Shown here piece by piece: positions 9,680 through 19,392 of a DNA stretch of 64,000 bases. Both the position numbers and the translations under genes were made by a program. Position 1 is the first letter of the stretch; each line of letters starts with the position of its first letter. The notes beneath the pieces are model-generated. The model was not told the DNA's origin, ran no database searches, and saw only the letters and a program-made list of their open reading frames with translations. Source of the DNA: Endotrypanum monterogeii (lineage: Eukaryota > Euglenozoa > Kinetoplastea > Trypanosomatida > Trypanosomatidae); assembly GCA_000333855.2 (NCBI GenBank), contig CM007320.1, positions 3,628,090-3,692,089 of the forward strand. Direction: 5' to 3'.

Positions 9680-9896
9680 GTACGCAAAAAAAACGAAAAA
9701 TATTGACATACCTTTCCTCAAACGAAACACCTCATTTTTGACTTACCCATCATCCTTCTTTTGGTTGAGTAGCGCTCAATCGGGTCTTCATAGAAATCAA
9801 CAGTAGCTACAGAGAAACAGGCAACAACGCAAGAGGACAAATCGAAGCAGTACACGCGCGTAACTCCTAGAGTTCGAAAAAGAAAAAAAACAAGGG
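8637..9896. other. intergenic spacer (5' flank of carrier, 3' flank of SPEF2-like gene)
   Basis: A long G/A run on the plus strand (9005-9035), pyrimidine-rich on the minus strand, could direct trans-splicing of the carrier mRNA. GT and CA microsatellites lie at 8920-8935, 9419-9432 and 9649-9677. No gene recognised. Confidence 0.6.
9649..9677. repeat. (CA)n microsatellite
   Basis: An uninterrupted CA run of about 29 bp, in the presumed 3' flank of the SPEF2-like gene. Confidence 0.95.
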
Positions 9897-12800
9897 CTAA
9901 TTTCGCTTGACGAACTGCCGACGGCGAAAAAGGTCCGCTTGGTTCAACATTTTTCGACCGATTGGGGAGGCGCAGACGTCTTCGAAGGTGCACCTCAACG
10001 AAGTTTCAAAGAGGAGTCGTAAATTCATCTTTCTGCACGGATCTGCTCGACCCATTCGCCGTGCGTTCGTCGCCTTGAGATGGCACAGCGCATCCATCTC
10101 ATCGAACTCCACGCGGCCTTCATAGCCCGGGGCGGAGAACACGTAAAAAGCCTTTTGGAAACCACGGATCGGCTGCGTGTCGGCAGACAAGAAGCCGAGC
10201 AATATGTGCGGATGAAGAATCTGACTAACAGAGTCGTAGAAGGTGCACCAGAGAACTCGTGTATAGGCTTTGGCCAGCGCACTATCGAGATACTTATTAT
10301 AAAAAAAGCGTACTTCGAGAAACTGTTCCTCGGTAAGACCATACATGCCGAGTCGATCTCGCGTGTCCAGAAGATCTTGAAGTAAAATCTCCGGCATACC
10401 CCTCTGCGCGGTGGCCGCCGCGGGCGTCGCTGCGGCACTGGTCGGCGCGACCCAAAAAAGTAGATGCACAACCACTTCACGCCAGTCCACGAAGCCGGTG
10501 TGCTGCGGGTCGAAGGCGCTAAAGAGTTCCTCACGGGTTTTGACAACAGTGTGAGCCGCGTCCACACCGATAGCTGCGGCCTCGGCATAGTCTTGATCCG
10601 TCACAAGCAGCAGAAAGTCGAAGCGACTCAGCTGATAATCTGGTGCAACGCAGCGGAAGTGCTCTACAAGCTCGAGCAGTCGCACCACGGTAAGCCCTGG
10701 GTGCAACGTCAGCTGCGGGTCCACCATCTGGCCATAGAGCGGTACGTCTGTAAGAAAGCTGTGGCGCTCGTTTTTGGATCCGTTCCTCTCTCGCGTGACC
10801 GCTGTCGACTTCGGTGCGCTGGGGGTAGCTTCGGCACTGTGAGAAGCACCGATGACCTTCTCTGGGAGCACTGCAAAGGTAATGCAGCCCAGGTGCATCG
10901 CGGGACTTTTCTTCTCCACCTCCACACACTCACGCAGAACATACACAGCTGTGTTTGCAGCCGTAGCTTCTTTCCCCATCATCTCTGAAAGGCTCGCCTC
11001 CATTCGCGAGCGCATTTTCTTGGCGTGCGTGTCCGCCTCCCTCAGCAACGTTTGCCAACACGAGTGGATTACCGCCACCCGCGAGGCAGCGGCGGCCCTC
11101 TCGGCCTCCATTAACGTGTAGCACTTGGACGTAGCGATGATTAAGAGATGAGGCGGTGCAGCAGGATTGTTGAATATCGCGTTTGCACTACCACCAGTTC
11201 CTCCGCCGACGCGCTTCGCCGTTTTTCCATGCGCCTCTATGACAGACTTGAGCTTATCTGTGATGATCGAAAATGTGCCTAGCACACCCTGCACCATTTC
11301 CGCGAGCTGGTCCTCCGCAATCCTCTCGTTTTGCTCCTCCGCTACCCTGTGGCCTTTTCTTGATGTCGTCGCTCGCTTCTCCTTGCCTGATTTCATGTTG
11401 ATTGCCGACATAGAGGATATATCCGCTAGGGTGCTGACTGATTGCGCGAATCGGTTCGGGCTGTTCTCTGAGAGTCGCGGCATCTCGACCTCGACGTCAT
11501 CGAATACCAGTGGCTCCCCCGTGACAGCGCCGAGGAAAAAGGAGAACATGTGAAATGCAAAGTTGTAGCGATCTACCTCAGCCTGTAATAGGCGCGCAAA
11601 CTCTTGACACACAAGAGCCTGCCAGCCACCCAAGAAACTTGCCCTGCTGGTGAAGGTATCGAGCAGGCTATTCGCTTCGGCGTCCCGCAAGGCAATGCAC
11701 CTGTGGAGAGCCTCACTCAGCGCGTCCAAGGAGAGGTGCAGCTCGGCTTTGCACGCTGGCGACACCCGCAAGGATGCCGACAGCGAGTCGAAGCTTTGCT
11801 GGAAGCGATGTAAAATTGCCTCCTTGTCATCAGGTCTCTTCCAGTATGACATCATCTGAGACTCTACCCCGATGTAGTAGTGCAAAAATATTTGCACGAG
11901 TTGCGTTGTGTTGCTCCAGGCGCCGGCGTAATCCGCTTCGTACAGCTCTGTGAAATGTTTCAGAGATTCGAGCATCAAACTTGCTGCAGAAGCACTAAGC
12001 GTCGCCGTTGACAAACAAGACATCTTTGCAGGCCCCTGGAGGGCAGGCGGGAGTGGGACATTTTTCTCGGTGTACAGTTCGGCAAGCCGCATCCGTTCCG
12101 CCTCACGGGCGGCGTTCTGCGACTGGAACGCTGTCTGCAAATCACTCAGGCGGGCAGCAGCAGCGTCGCGCTCGTTGAGTAGTTGCTGGCTAATTTGAAA
12201 ATTGGAGATTACCTGGCTTACCATTTGCAGCGCTTCTTCTTGCACCTCTTCGGCGGAGTGGTCACCTGCCAGCTCGTAGATGCGGGCAAAGGGAGGTCCC
12301 TGTGACTGGCGCTTCAGCCATCGGCTAATAGAGTTCCACCTCTCCATGTGGTGAAAAACACTTTCATGTAACTCCACCGACGATGCGTCGGGGCGTCCGA
12401 GTGGTACCATGTACGGCAATCGCTCCTGAGGTGGCGGATTATAGATGAGATGATACCTTTCACCTGTTTCACAGTCCATGCGCAGCCCTGCAAAGCGGCG
12501 GAACACCTCCTCGGGGGGGCAACTGATGTGCAGCACCCCCGAAATACCTGTAGGGAGAGAAGCGAGCTCCTGCTCCGCCCGATTCACGAAGGTGCGCACC
12601 GCCTCCTGCGTGGACTGTGTGTCCTCCACCTCCGGCAGCTCCACTGGGGGGAGAGAGGCGAGGTCCACCTTTTTGACGGTTCGCGTCTTTGATTCCTGCT
12701 TCAATGGTGCGTCGAGTTCGACAAAGAGAGAGTCGGAAAGCCGCAGAGCGGGGGGCAAATGCTCCCCAGCCTCCTCGTTGTCCGACGCGGCGGCGGTGCC

Positions 12801-13970
12801 GGTTTCAGAAGCAGCTGACAAACTCCATCGCTCCGCTATCCTTTGGTGCGGGTGTACCGGGTCGCTGTTCAATCGTTCCGCGATGATCTTGTATGCATCG
12901 ACGGAGCGGACGACACCCTCGAGAAGAACAGCGTCATACGGTAACGTCTCCTTTGCGTCTCGCAACTCCGTCAGCTGCACATAGAGGAGCTCTGTCAGGA
13001 GCTCAACTTCAACCGCGCGCCCATTCAGTAGCGTCTCCTCCACTCGACGTCCTAGCGCCGCCCACTCACTGGCATCATCGTCTTTCTCCGCGACATCTGA
13101 TGAGGCGGCTTGGAGAGCGCGCTTCACCAGTGTCTCATCAGAGATGCACAGGATGTAGTACTGCGACTTCAGAAAAGTCGCCAAAAGGCTTTTACCGCCG
13201 TACCTGGGCCCGTCCAGCGCAAAGATTGGCACCGAACACGTTCGAAGCACCTGCGCCAGTGGCGGTTTCACCCGCTGCTGCTCGTAGCAAAAGTTCAGGA
13301 GGGCAAGAAATTCCGTGCTTGAATGGGTATACGGACGGTCGTTGAAAATGTGGTGGAAGGCCTCTTGTACCTCGGAAGCAGTAGTGTCCTTCGCCAAAGG
13401 TTGTTGCCACAGCGTGGCATCCACGGAAAAGGCCATGAGGAGCTTGGTGCTGGAATGGCTGAGGTAATTCGTTTCGAGCGCAGTTAAGCACCGCGCCGAG
13501 CGATCCAATATATTTTCCAGTGTTGCAAACACCGTCTCGTTGCGGTCGGCAAGCTGCCGAGCAGCGTATTGGTCACTCAGCGCCTCCCAGCGCACTTGGT
13601 CGGTCTTTTCTACGCTGAGCTGCGCTTCCACTTCTCGCTGACGAGTATGCTCAAGTAAAGCGTCGTCGCGGGATTTTTTGTATTTCTTCGCAGACTCGAT
13701 GTCGAGCTGACGAGTGATTGCCCGCTCGCACACCTCCGACCAGCAGGCTGCAGTGTTTCGCATCGCTAGCATGACACCTTCCTCTGCGGTGGAGAGATGA
13801 TCAACTTGAAAGCAAATGTCGCCAAGAAAGCAGCCCCGTGTACGGTCAACACGGGCCTTACCCAGGGCATCTTGGTATTCGTTTCGTAACCTTCGGCGAC
13901 GACTACGGCCTTCGCAATCCTCCTTGCGTGCCCACGCAATCGACGCTCGGTAGTCATCTTCGATGTTCAT
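9897..13970 (-). CDS. SPEF2: SPEF2/CPC1-like axonemal central-pair protein with adenylate-kinase-like and EF-hand domains
   Basis: A 1,357-aa, charged, largely helical protein. The N-terminal 150 residues form an Arg/Lys/Glu-rich coiled-coil-like region. A nucleoside-kinase-like fold follows: PIFALDGPRYGGKS (248-261) occupies the P-loop position and a LPYDAVLLEG segment the later core. Long helical stretches and a Pro-rich linker follow. A canonical EF-hand loop lies at 1154-1165 (Asp first, Glu last). This domain order matches SPEF2 (KPL2) and Chlamydomonas CPC1, components of the C1b projection of the flagellar central pair, where the kinase-like domain may handle adenine nucleotides. The usual N-terminal calponin-homology-type domain is not apparent. 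The P-loop departs from GxPGxGK, so catalysis is uncertain. A trans-splice signal lies 37 nt upstream of the ATG. Family assignment is good; activity is inference. Confidence 0.8.
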   Translation of the reverse strand: MNIEDDYRASIAWARKEDCEGRSRRRRLRNEYQDALGKARVDRTRGCFLGDICFQVDHLSTAEEGVMLAMRNTAACWSEVCERAITRQLDIESAKKYKKSRDDALLEHTRQREVEAQLSVEKTDQVRWEALSDQYAARQLADRNETVFATLENILDRSARCLTALETNYLSHSSTKLLMAFSVDATLWQQPLAKDTTASEVQEAFHHIFNDRPYTHSSTEFLALLNFCYEQQRVKPPLAQVLRTCSVPIFALDGPRYGGKSLLATFLKSQYYILCISDETLVKRALQAASSDVAEKDDDASEWAALGRRVEETLLNGRAVEVELLTELLYVQLTELRDAKETLPYDAVLLEGVVRSVDAYKIIAERLNSDPVHPHQRIAERWSLSAASETGTAAASDNEEAGEHLPPALRLSDSLFVELDAPLKQESKTRTVKKVDLASLPPVELPEVEDTQSTQEAVRTFVNRAEQELASLPTGISGVLHISCPPEEVFRRFAGLRMDCETGERYHLIYNPPPQERLPYMVPLGRPDASSVELHESVFHHMERWNSISRWLKRQSQGPPFARIYELAGDHSAEEVQEEALQMVSQVISNFQISQQLLNERDAAAARLSDLQTAFQSQNAAREAERMRLAELYTEKNVPLPPALQGPAKMSCLSTATLSASAASLMLESLKHFTELYEADYAGAWSNTTQLVQIFLHYYIGVESQMMSYWKRPDDKEAILHRFQQSFDSLSASLRVSPACKAELHLSLDALSEALHRCIALRDAEANSLLDTFTSRASFLGGWQALVCQEFARLLQAEVDRYNFAFHMFSFFLGAVTGEPLVFDDVEVEMPRLSENSPNRFAQSVSTLADISSMSAINMKSGKEKRATTSRKGHRVAEEQNERIAEDQLAEMVQGVLGTFSIITDKLKSVIEAHGKTAKRVGGGTGGSANAIFNNPAAPPHLLIIATSKCYTLMEAERAAAASRVAVIHSCWQTLLREADTHAKKMRSRMEASLSEMMGKEATAANTAVYVLRECVEVEKKSPAMHLGCITFAVLPEKVIGASHSAEATPSAPKSTAVTRERNGSKNERHSFLTDVPLYGQMVDPQLTLHPGLTVVRLLELVEHFRCVAPDYQLSRFDFLLLVTDQDYAEAAAIGVDAAHTVVKTREELFSAFDPQHTGFVDWREVVVHLLFWVAPTSAAATPAAATAQRGMPEILLQDLLDTRDRLGMYGLTEEQFLEVRFFYNKYLDSALAKAYTRVLWCTFYDSVSQILHPHILLGFLSADTQPIRGFQKAFYVFSAPGYEGRVEFDEMDALCHLKATNARRMGRADPCRKMNLRLLFETSLRCTFEDVCASPIGRKMLNQADLFRRRQFVKRN

Positions 13971-14848
13971 CTCTTGAGCGCATGCCCATGTAGGTCAAGA
14001 CAGGTTCTGAAAAAAAAAAAAGTTCCGAGGGAGGGGAGAGGGGAAAGGTGTGTGTGTGTGTGAGAGAGAGGAGGGGGGGGGCGGCCGTACCGAGAGGAGC
14101 AGGCGCACGAGCCCACTAGAATACCAAACAGAATTGTGCGCAACTACGAGCCCGGACGACGTTTTTTTTTTCTGCAGAATAAGAAGTGCGAAGAGGAGGG
14201 AGGCAGGGGACGCTTGGTAGACAGCAAAGGTGAAAAAAAACATCGTGAGGTGACAAGACGCGAGGTCGCGCACTAATTAATGATAATCGTAAAAGAGGCG
14301 ATGGAAAGAGAAACGCAAGACAAAGGGGAGCCTGCACAACTCGGTGACGCCTGTGTCGCTGAAGGCTTTTCATCACGACGACAATTTGAGCTTCCAGGCT
14401 CGGTGGTCAACATGGGCAGTGTTGCTCTGTATGCGTGGACGTCTTGCACTGTCAGCGGAGCGCAAACCACTTGGACTTTAAATGGCCGCTCCTCATTCAT
14501 GTGCCTCGGTTTTTTTTTTTATGTACACATATGTGCGTACAGTGTCAGCATGTCGACTACTCAGCGTCAAAAAAAAAAAAACGATAATGCCACACGCGTA
14601 CAAGTGCGTGTGGACTAATTGCTGTGCTTTTTTTTCCATCAGCCTCCACGCACCTCTCCCTCTGTGGAGGTCCTCAGTCACGCTTTCTTCGAGACCATGT
14701 GGTGGAAGAGAGGGGACAGAACAGGAGAGAGAGAAAACCCCTACAGACCAGCTTGTACGTGTGGCAAAAAAAAAAAAAGCGGTGTGCTCACAGGGTCTTT
14801 CATACTGTGGCAAAGGGGGGAGGGACACTACGTGTGCTGGGAATGGAC
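13971..14848. other. intergenic spacer (5' flank of SPEF2-like, 3' flank of two-TM protein)
   Basis: It is rich in A/T homopolymers and G/A runs, including a GT stretch at 14048-14062. Open frames on both strands extend in from the neighbouring gene but carry homopolymer translations and no domain. Confidence 0.6.
14007..14021 (-). promoter_or_regulatory. candidate trans-splice signal for SPEF2-like gene
   Basis: A run of twelve T on the minus strand is directly followed by CAG (plus 14009-14007), 37 nt upstream of the ATG. A further C/T-rich stretch lies beyond it to about 14050. Confidence 0.6.
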
Positions 14849-15673
14849 TCAGAGATTGCGACTCCACGCTTTCGATCCCTTCGGGGCAGGCCTTGTGATG
14901 TTGATCCGCCGCATCGACTGATTGTACTCGTTGTATGTTTTGAAAAAATTGAGAACAGGGTGGCGCACCTGCTGCCACTGAAGACGACCCTGCCACCACA
15001 ATCGAGCGTCCACGGTCAGCCGTTTGCAAGAAGGATGAAACAAGTAAGCAAAAAGCAATGGAGTGACATACCGGCACGTATCCGAAATGAAAGCCCAAGC
15101 CCAATTCTCGCCGGTAAAAATGGCCTCTGCCTTCATGATTTTCTGTTCCACGACAAAGTAGGCGGTGCCGCTGTGGTGCGGATCGTCTACAAACTGGTTC
15201 CGTTTGGTGCCCACCACCTTCAGTGCATGCTGGATCTCCTCCACGTCGTCAATCTGCGACTCAGATATGCGCCTCTGCCGCGCGTCGTACACACGCTTCT
15301 GCACACCGTACATGACACGGTCAGAATAGCGCTGACGCTTGTAGTACCTGGGAAAGACCATCGTTTGCATGCAGCGATAAAACCCATACAAGTGAACCAA
15401 AGCTATAGGGTAGCATGCGTACGGGATGAGCATAGAGTAGAGAAACGCACGGATAGGGGGCACGATCATGCCAAAGTCGATGAAGCCGAGGCGTTCGCGA
15501 GTTCGGCTGCTTGTGTGCAGCGGCTCCTCCCAGAGATCAGTTAAAAACAAGCCGTGAAGCGACCATTTTCTATTCCATGATGTCTTCGATTTGGACGCAG
15601 GCCCACGAGCTCGCTCCGGGAAGTGCTCGGCCAACGACGTCACTGTGGAAGTCGAGGGGCTGGAAGTGAGCAT
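14849..15673 (-). CDS. conserved-looking hypothetical protein with two membrane segments
   Basis: A 274-aa protein that I do not recognise. A Ser/Thr-rich N-terminus (1-35) precedes a hydrophobic segment at about 76-98 (FLYSMLIPYACYPIALVHLY core). A basic, Tyr/Arg-rich stretch (108-136) and an acidic helix (141-150) follow. A second hydrophobic segment lies at about 192-212 and the tail is basic. The two segments separated by a charged loop of about 95 residues suggest a membrane protein with both ends on the same side. The N-terminus lacks acidic residues in the first 15 and might be a mitochondrial signal, but this is weak. A plus-strand frame of similar length across the same region has a composition typical of a shadow. 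A candidate splice acceptor lies near 15797. The strand and length make it a likely real gene. Confidence 0.75.
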   Translation of the reverse strand: MLTSSPSTSTVTSLAEHFPERARGPASKSKTSWNRKWSLHGLFLTDLWEEPLHTSSRTRERLGFIDFGMIVPPIRAFLYSMLIPYACYPIALVHLYGFYRCMQTMVFPRYYKRQRYSDRVMYGVQKRVYDARQRRISESQIDDVEEIQHALKVVGTKRNQFVDDPHHSGTAYFVVEQKIMKAEAIFTGENWAWAFISDTCRYVTPLLFAYLFHPSCKRLTVDARLWWQGRLQWQQVRHPVLNFFKTYNEYNQSMRRINITRPAPKGSKAWSRNL

Positions 15674-16360
15674 AATTACGCCTGGTCGGCTGATCTATAA
15701 GGTGAGTGGACAAGGCGAGAAAGCGTCCCTCTTCATATATGAGCGTTGGTCAGCGTTGTCAGATATAGACTCGACGACTAGCAAGAAAGACGACCTCTCA
15801 AGTCGATTGAGATGAAGAGGAAGACAAATAAAAGACTTTGTGCGTCGTCGAGCCTATGCCTCTTCCCTTTCGCGCTCCCTCATTTTTTCTTTGAGTCATC
15901 CATAATTCCTCTCGACCTCTGCAGAGAGAAAGAAGAAACCTTGTTGCTCCGCCAGCTGCCTCATCACATCACTTCACGTGCAGTGAGGGTGAAAAAAAAG
16001 AGAGCCCGGGATGGTTCAGAAACAAAAAATTCTCCAGCAAAAATGTAGATTCTATCGGAGCTGAAGCCGAATTGCTGAAGAGCAAGATCATCCTATCTCA
16101 CTACCTAGAGATGTCTGCATAGTTTTATTCTTTTTTTTGATGCCCTTTCAAGCACTCTAACATCACATTGACTGCACTTTTGCGCCGCAATGACAGCAGA
16201 CAAAATAAAAACATATATTCATCAAAAAGCGCATCCGCGTTTTCCTCTCCGAGATGCGCCCATCGACAAAAAATTACTTAAAGCAGTCAGCTTTGAGCCT
16301 CAAATTCCTCGTCTACAGCCTGGGGAGTAGGGTCCGAGATATCCTACGAGACAATCGTCG

Positions 16361-16639
16361 GTGTTTGTTGTGACACACAACACATCAGCCCCACCCTGGG
16401 CTCTCTGACCGGTCTCTCCCTCCTCTTGGGAGCCGGAACATGGGCCTGTCGCACTGCGCCAAGCAGTGAAACACTCCGGCACCATGACCGCCGACACCCG
16501 GTAGCGATGAATTGTCCCCGACATCCTCTTTACGTCGTAGGCGACTGTCGGTTGTGCATTGGGGTTGGCAAGGTGGGGAGGAGGTCAGAGGCGACATGGG
16601 GTTCGACGACACATCGAGCCCTTCACCCTTAGCACCCCC
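16361..16639 (-). mobile_element. SIDER-like dispersed repeat, copy A
   Basis: It matches 22112-22390 with no indels and, by eye, only two substitutions over 279 bp, while the flanking bases differ completely. A short frame read through it on the minus strand is shared by both copies. The position, about 660 bp downstream of the POP stop codon, suits a 3' UTR element. Leishmania genomes carry many short degenerate retroposons (SIDERs) in 3' UTRs, some tied to mRNA turnover. The class assignment is inference; the repeat itself is directly visible. Confidence 0.75.
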
Positions 16640-16784
16640 TGCCAACTCTGAACTGATGCTTGTACTTACAGTAGCCTCCAGGAGCCCAATGACGAGACAT
16701 CGCAAAAGAGAAACGCAAACCATAAAAACCAGAACCAAAAAAGCGTGCGTTTCGCTGTGACGCGAAATTTGTATATATGCACCC

Positions 16785-16833
16785 CCCCCCCACCCACCCA
16801 CCCTCTCCCCTCTTCAGGGGGTGGGTGGGGGGG
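16785..16833. repeat. C/G-rich inverted repeat (15-bp stem)
   Basis: 16785-16799 (C7 A CCC A CCC) pairs perfectly with 16819-16833, leaving a 19-nt loop. It can form a strong hairpin in the transcript, in the presumed 3' region of POP, about 145 bp from the SIDER-like copy. The G-runs could also form a quadruplex. Confidence 0.8.
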
Positions 16834-17301
16834 TAACTGACAAGATATATATAAAAGCAGTTGCTGGGTTCGATAGAGTTGAGCAACAAAGTGAGGCCGA
16901 GATTGCTGTATATACGATACTTGGCCTCATGAACACGTACAGATAGGCATGCGCGCGGGGGGCACACGAACCCGGAAAGAGTGGTTGCTGATGCAACACG
17001 CCAGCTAAACCCCCTCTGCCATGGTCCGGCAGATACCCCACGAATCCTGCTACGCAGCGGCACCTTAAGCACAGTCTGCCTCAGGACAGCCTTGCAACCT
17101 GCATCCTCTCCGCTCGCAGCCGATACCTTCCTTCGTATGTATACCGAGGAAGGGGTGGGAATAGAGCGAGCGGAGCCTCTTCAATGGTATGGTCCAATTG
17201 CATCGCAGGGGGTTGCAAGGAGGTTTTTCCATGTGTACACTCGTTGACTTTGTCTTGTGGATTCAATGAGCACCAGAGGAGGATTTTTTTTTTTCACAAT
17301 G

Positions 17302-19392
17302 TCACTGCTGCCATGTAGCACCGGTGTTCTTCGCTATGAAGGCGAATATATCAGACGTTTCCTCAATGATCTTGCTCGTAGGTTTGCCACTTCCGTGCCC
17401 AGCAGCCACCTCCACGCGCGCTAGAAAAGGTCCACCTAGTTCAGGGTTAACGTGCTGGAGTGTGGCGACGTACTTGAGTGAGTGTAGAGGTACCACGCGA
17501 TCATCGTGGTCACCCGTTACCACGAGAACTGCTGGGTACTTGACTCCGGGGCGTACGTTGTGAATGGGACTGAACTTCTCCAATACTTCGAAGTCCTCTG
17601 CTTTGTCTGGGTCCCCGTAGTCGGAGATCCACGCGTGACCAATGGTAAACTTATGAAACTTGAACATGTCAAGAACACCAACCTGGCATACAGAACACGA
17701 GAACAGCTCGGGAGCCTGGTTGACGCAGGCGGCAACAAGGAGACCGCCGTTGGAGCCGCCCATGATAGCAGTCGTTGCGGGGGAGCCAATTTTGTGGCTG
17801 TGAAGGTACTTGGCGGCGGCAACAAAATCTGTGAAACAGTTCTGCTTATTTGTGAGTCGCCCGGCATCGTGCCAGGATTGTCCGTACTCGCCACCGCCAC
17901 GAATGTTGGGAATCGCGAGGACACCGCCGAGACTCTGCAGGTAGACGATGCGTGTCGGGCTAAAGGTGGGGGTCAGCGAGATGCCAAAGCCGCCATAGCC
18001 GTACAGGAGCACTGGTGAGCTGGCGGTGAGAGCCCCCTTTTTGTGCACAAGAAACATGGGTATCTTAGTTCCGTCTGCGGATTCGTAAAACCGTTGCTCA
18101 GTGAGAAAGTCCTCCGCGTTCAGGCCATCGACCTTGTCGTCGCGGTAGACAGCCAGTGAGCTCTGCGGACTGTTGATGTCCATCACGAAAGAGCGGCCGG
18201 GCAACATGAACGAGGAGACTTTGAAGGAGACAAAGTCCTTTTTGTAACTGGAGAAAAATGAGGTGATGGTGCCAACTGGCAACTCAATCTTGATGGACTC
18301 CCCGTCGTGCAACTGTCTGTAGTACATCACGTCCTTGACGTCCTCGAGGTAAACGAGTAGCAGCGTGCTCTTTGCAAGCGCTGCAATTTTCAGCACCGAC
18401 TTTTGCTCAGGGACGACAATGCGTTCCTCGGCCGTGTCAATGTCGAGAGAAATGATTTTTTTCAGCGGTGCCTCCTTTGTGCTCATCATGTAAAAAATCT
18501 TTCCTTCACTGCCGAGGTAGCTGTAGTGCCCAACAAAGGTGTTGATCACCTTGTTGAAGACCAGTGGCTTCTTGAGATCCTCGTAGACGGCTGGAAGACT
18601 CGCGATCCAGACAAGGTTGTACGGCTCACACCCGTTCATCACTGTAACAACGAGATACTCCTGGTCATCCGTCACTTCAGCCGCCAAATTCCATTGAGGG
18701 TGCTCGGGAACCTGAAGAATGATCACATCTTCTGACTGAGGAGTACCGATCTTGTGGAAGCACACGAATGGATTCTGCGCCGAGTCTGTCTCAGCGCCTT
18801 TGTCCACGTCCTCACAGAGCTCGGGGTAGCGCTGATAAAAGAAGCCCTCGTCTTTCCACCATGAAATGTGGGAAAACTTCACCCAATCCAGCTTGTCCGG
18901 AAGCCTCTCTTCCGTTTTCGCGTTGAGTACATGAATGTACTCCCAGTCGCTGCCCTTATCGCTTAAGCTGTATGCGAACATCTCCTCATTTTCACTCCAG
19001 GCGTGGGTTTTGAGTGCTGTGGTACCGTCGCTGCTGAGCGTGTTTGGGTCCAGAAAAATAGATGACTGACCATCCTCGAGGGACGTGGTCTGCATAATGA
19101 CGCTTTGGTTTTGCAGACCTGTATTATACTCGTAGTAGTACTTGCCGGCATGCACGCTGGGGTTGGATGTACGCGCGTAGTTGAGCATCTTCGTCATCTG
19201 ATTCGCTATCTTGTCGCGGATCTCGTGAGAGGAGTTCATGTAAGCTGAAAATGTTTCGTTTTGCTGCCTCACAAATTCTTTCGTTACAGCATTGAAGGGG
19301 TCCTCAAGGTAGTCATAGGGTTCGTGAATGGTGCGGCCGTGCAGCTTGTACGACGCAGAGGAGCGACGTGCGGCGGGGTAGAGAAATTTCAT
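17302..19392 (-). CDS. POP: Prolyl oligopeptidase (S9A family, POP/Tc80 type)
   Basis: A 696-aa serine peptidase, the exact size class of the family, from ATG 19392. The N-terminal segment and a seven-bladed propeller (about 70-430) precede the alpha/beta hydrolase domain. The catalytic serine is S547 in GGSNGG, the acid lies in GDHDDRVVP (627-635), and the histidine is H666 in AAGHGSGKP. NIRGGGEYGQSWHDAG (496-511) is a further S9A hallmark. The enzyme cleaves short peptides after proline. The T. cruzi orthologue (POP Tc80) is reported to act on collagen and to matter for host cell entry, and POPs are usually cytosolic or vesicular; no signal peptide is visible here. The downstream region holds a SIDER-like element and a strong hairpin, so regulation through the 3' UTR is plausible. 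Very confident. Confidence 0.97.
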   Translation of the reverse strand: MKFLYPAARRSSASYKLHGRTIHEPYDYLEDPFNAVTKEFVRQQNETFSAYMNSSHEIRDKIANQMTKMLNYARTSNPSVHAGKYYYEYNTGLQNQSVIMQTTSLEDGQSSIFLDPNTLSSDGTTALKTHAWSENEEMFAYSLSDKGSDWEYIHVLNAKTEERLPDKLDWVKFSHISWWKDEGFFYQRYPELCEDVDKGAETDSAQNPFVCFHKIGTPQSEDVIILQVPEHPQWNLAAEVTDDQEYLVVTVMNGCEPYNLVWIASLPAVYEDLKKPLVFNKVINTFVGHYSYLGSEGKIFYMMSTKEAPLKKIISLDIDTAEERIVVPEQKSVLKIAALAKSTLLLVYLEDVKDVMYYRQLHDGESIKIELPVGTITSFFSSYKKDFVSFKVSSFMLPGRSFVMDINSPQSSLAVYRDDKVDGLNAEDFLTEQRFYESADGTKIPMFLVHKKGALTASSPVLLYGYGGFGISLTPTFSPTRIVYLQSLGGVLAIPNIRGGGEYGQSWHDAGRLTNKQNCFTDFVAAAKYLHSHKIGSPATTAIMGGSNGGLLVAACVNQAPELFSCSVCQVGVLDMFKFHKFTIGHAWISDYGDPDKAEDFEVLEKFSPIHNVRPGVKYPAVLVVTGDHDDRVVPLHSLKYVATLQHVNPELGGPFLARVEVAAGHGSGKPTSKIIEETSDIFAFIAKNTGATWQQ

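Larger units (their letters stand above)
15674..17301. other. intergenic spacer with SIDER-like repeat and GC hairpin (3' flank of POP)
   Basis: It includes the 279-bp repeat at 16361-16639, an inverted C/G repeat at 16785-16833, and a purine tract at 15810-15830 that may serve trans-splicing of the two-TM gene. No other gene recognised. Confidence 0.65.

Noticed and set aside
14624..15544. 306-codon plus-strand frame overlapping the two-TM gene
   Set aside because: Antisense shadow of a better minus-strand gene; its translation starts through poly-A derived Lys runs and lacks domains.
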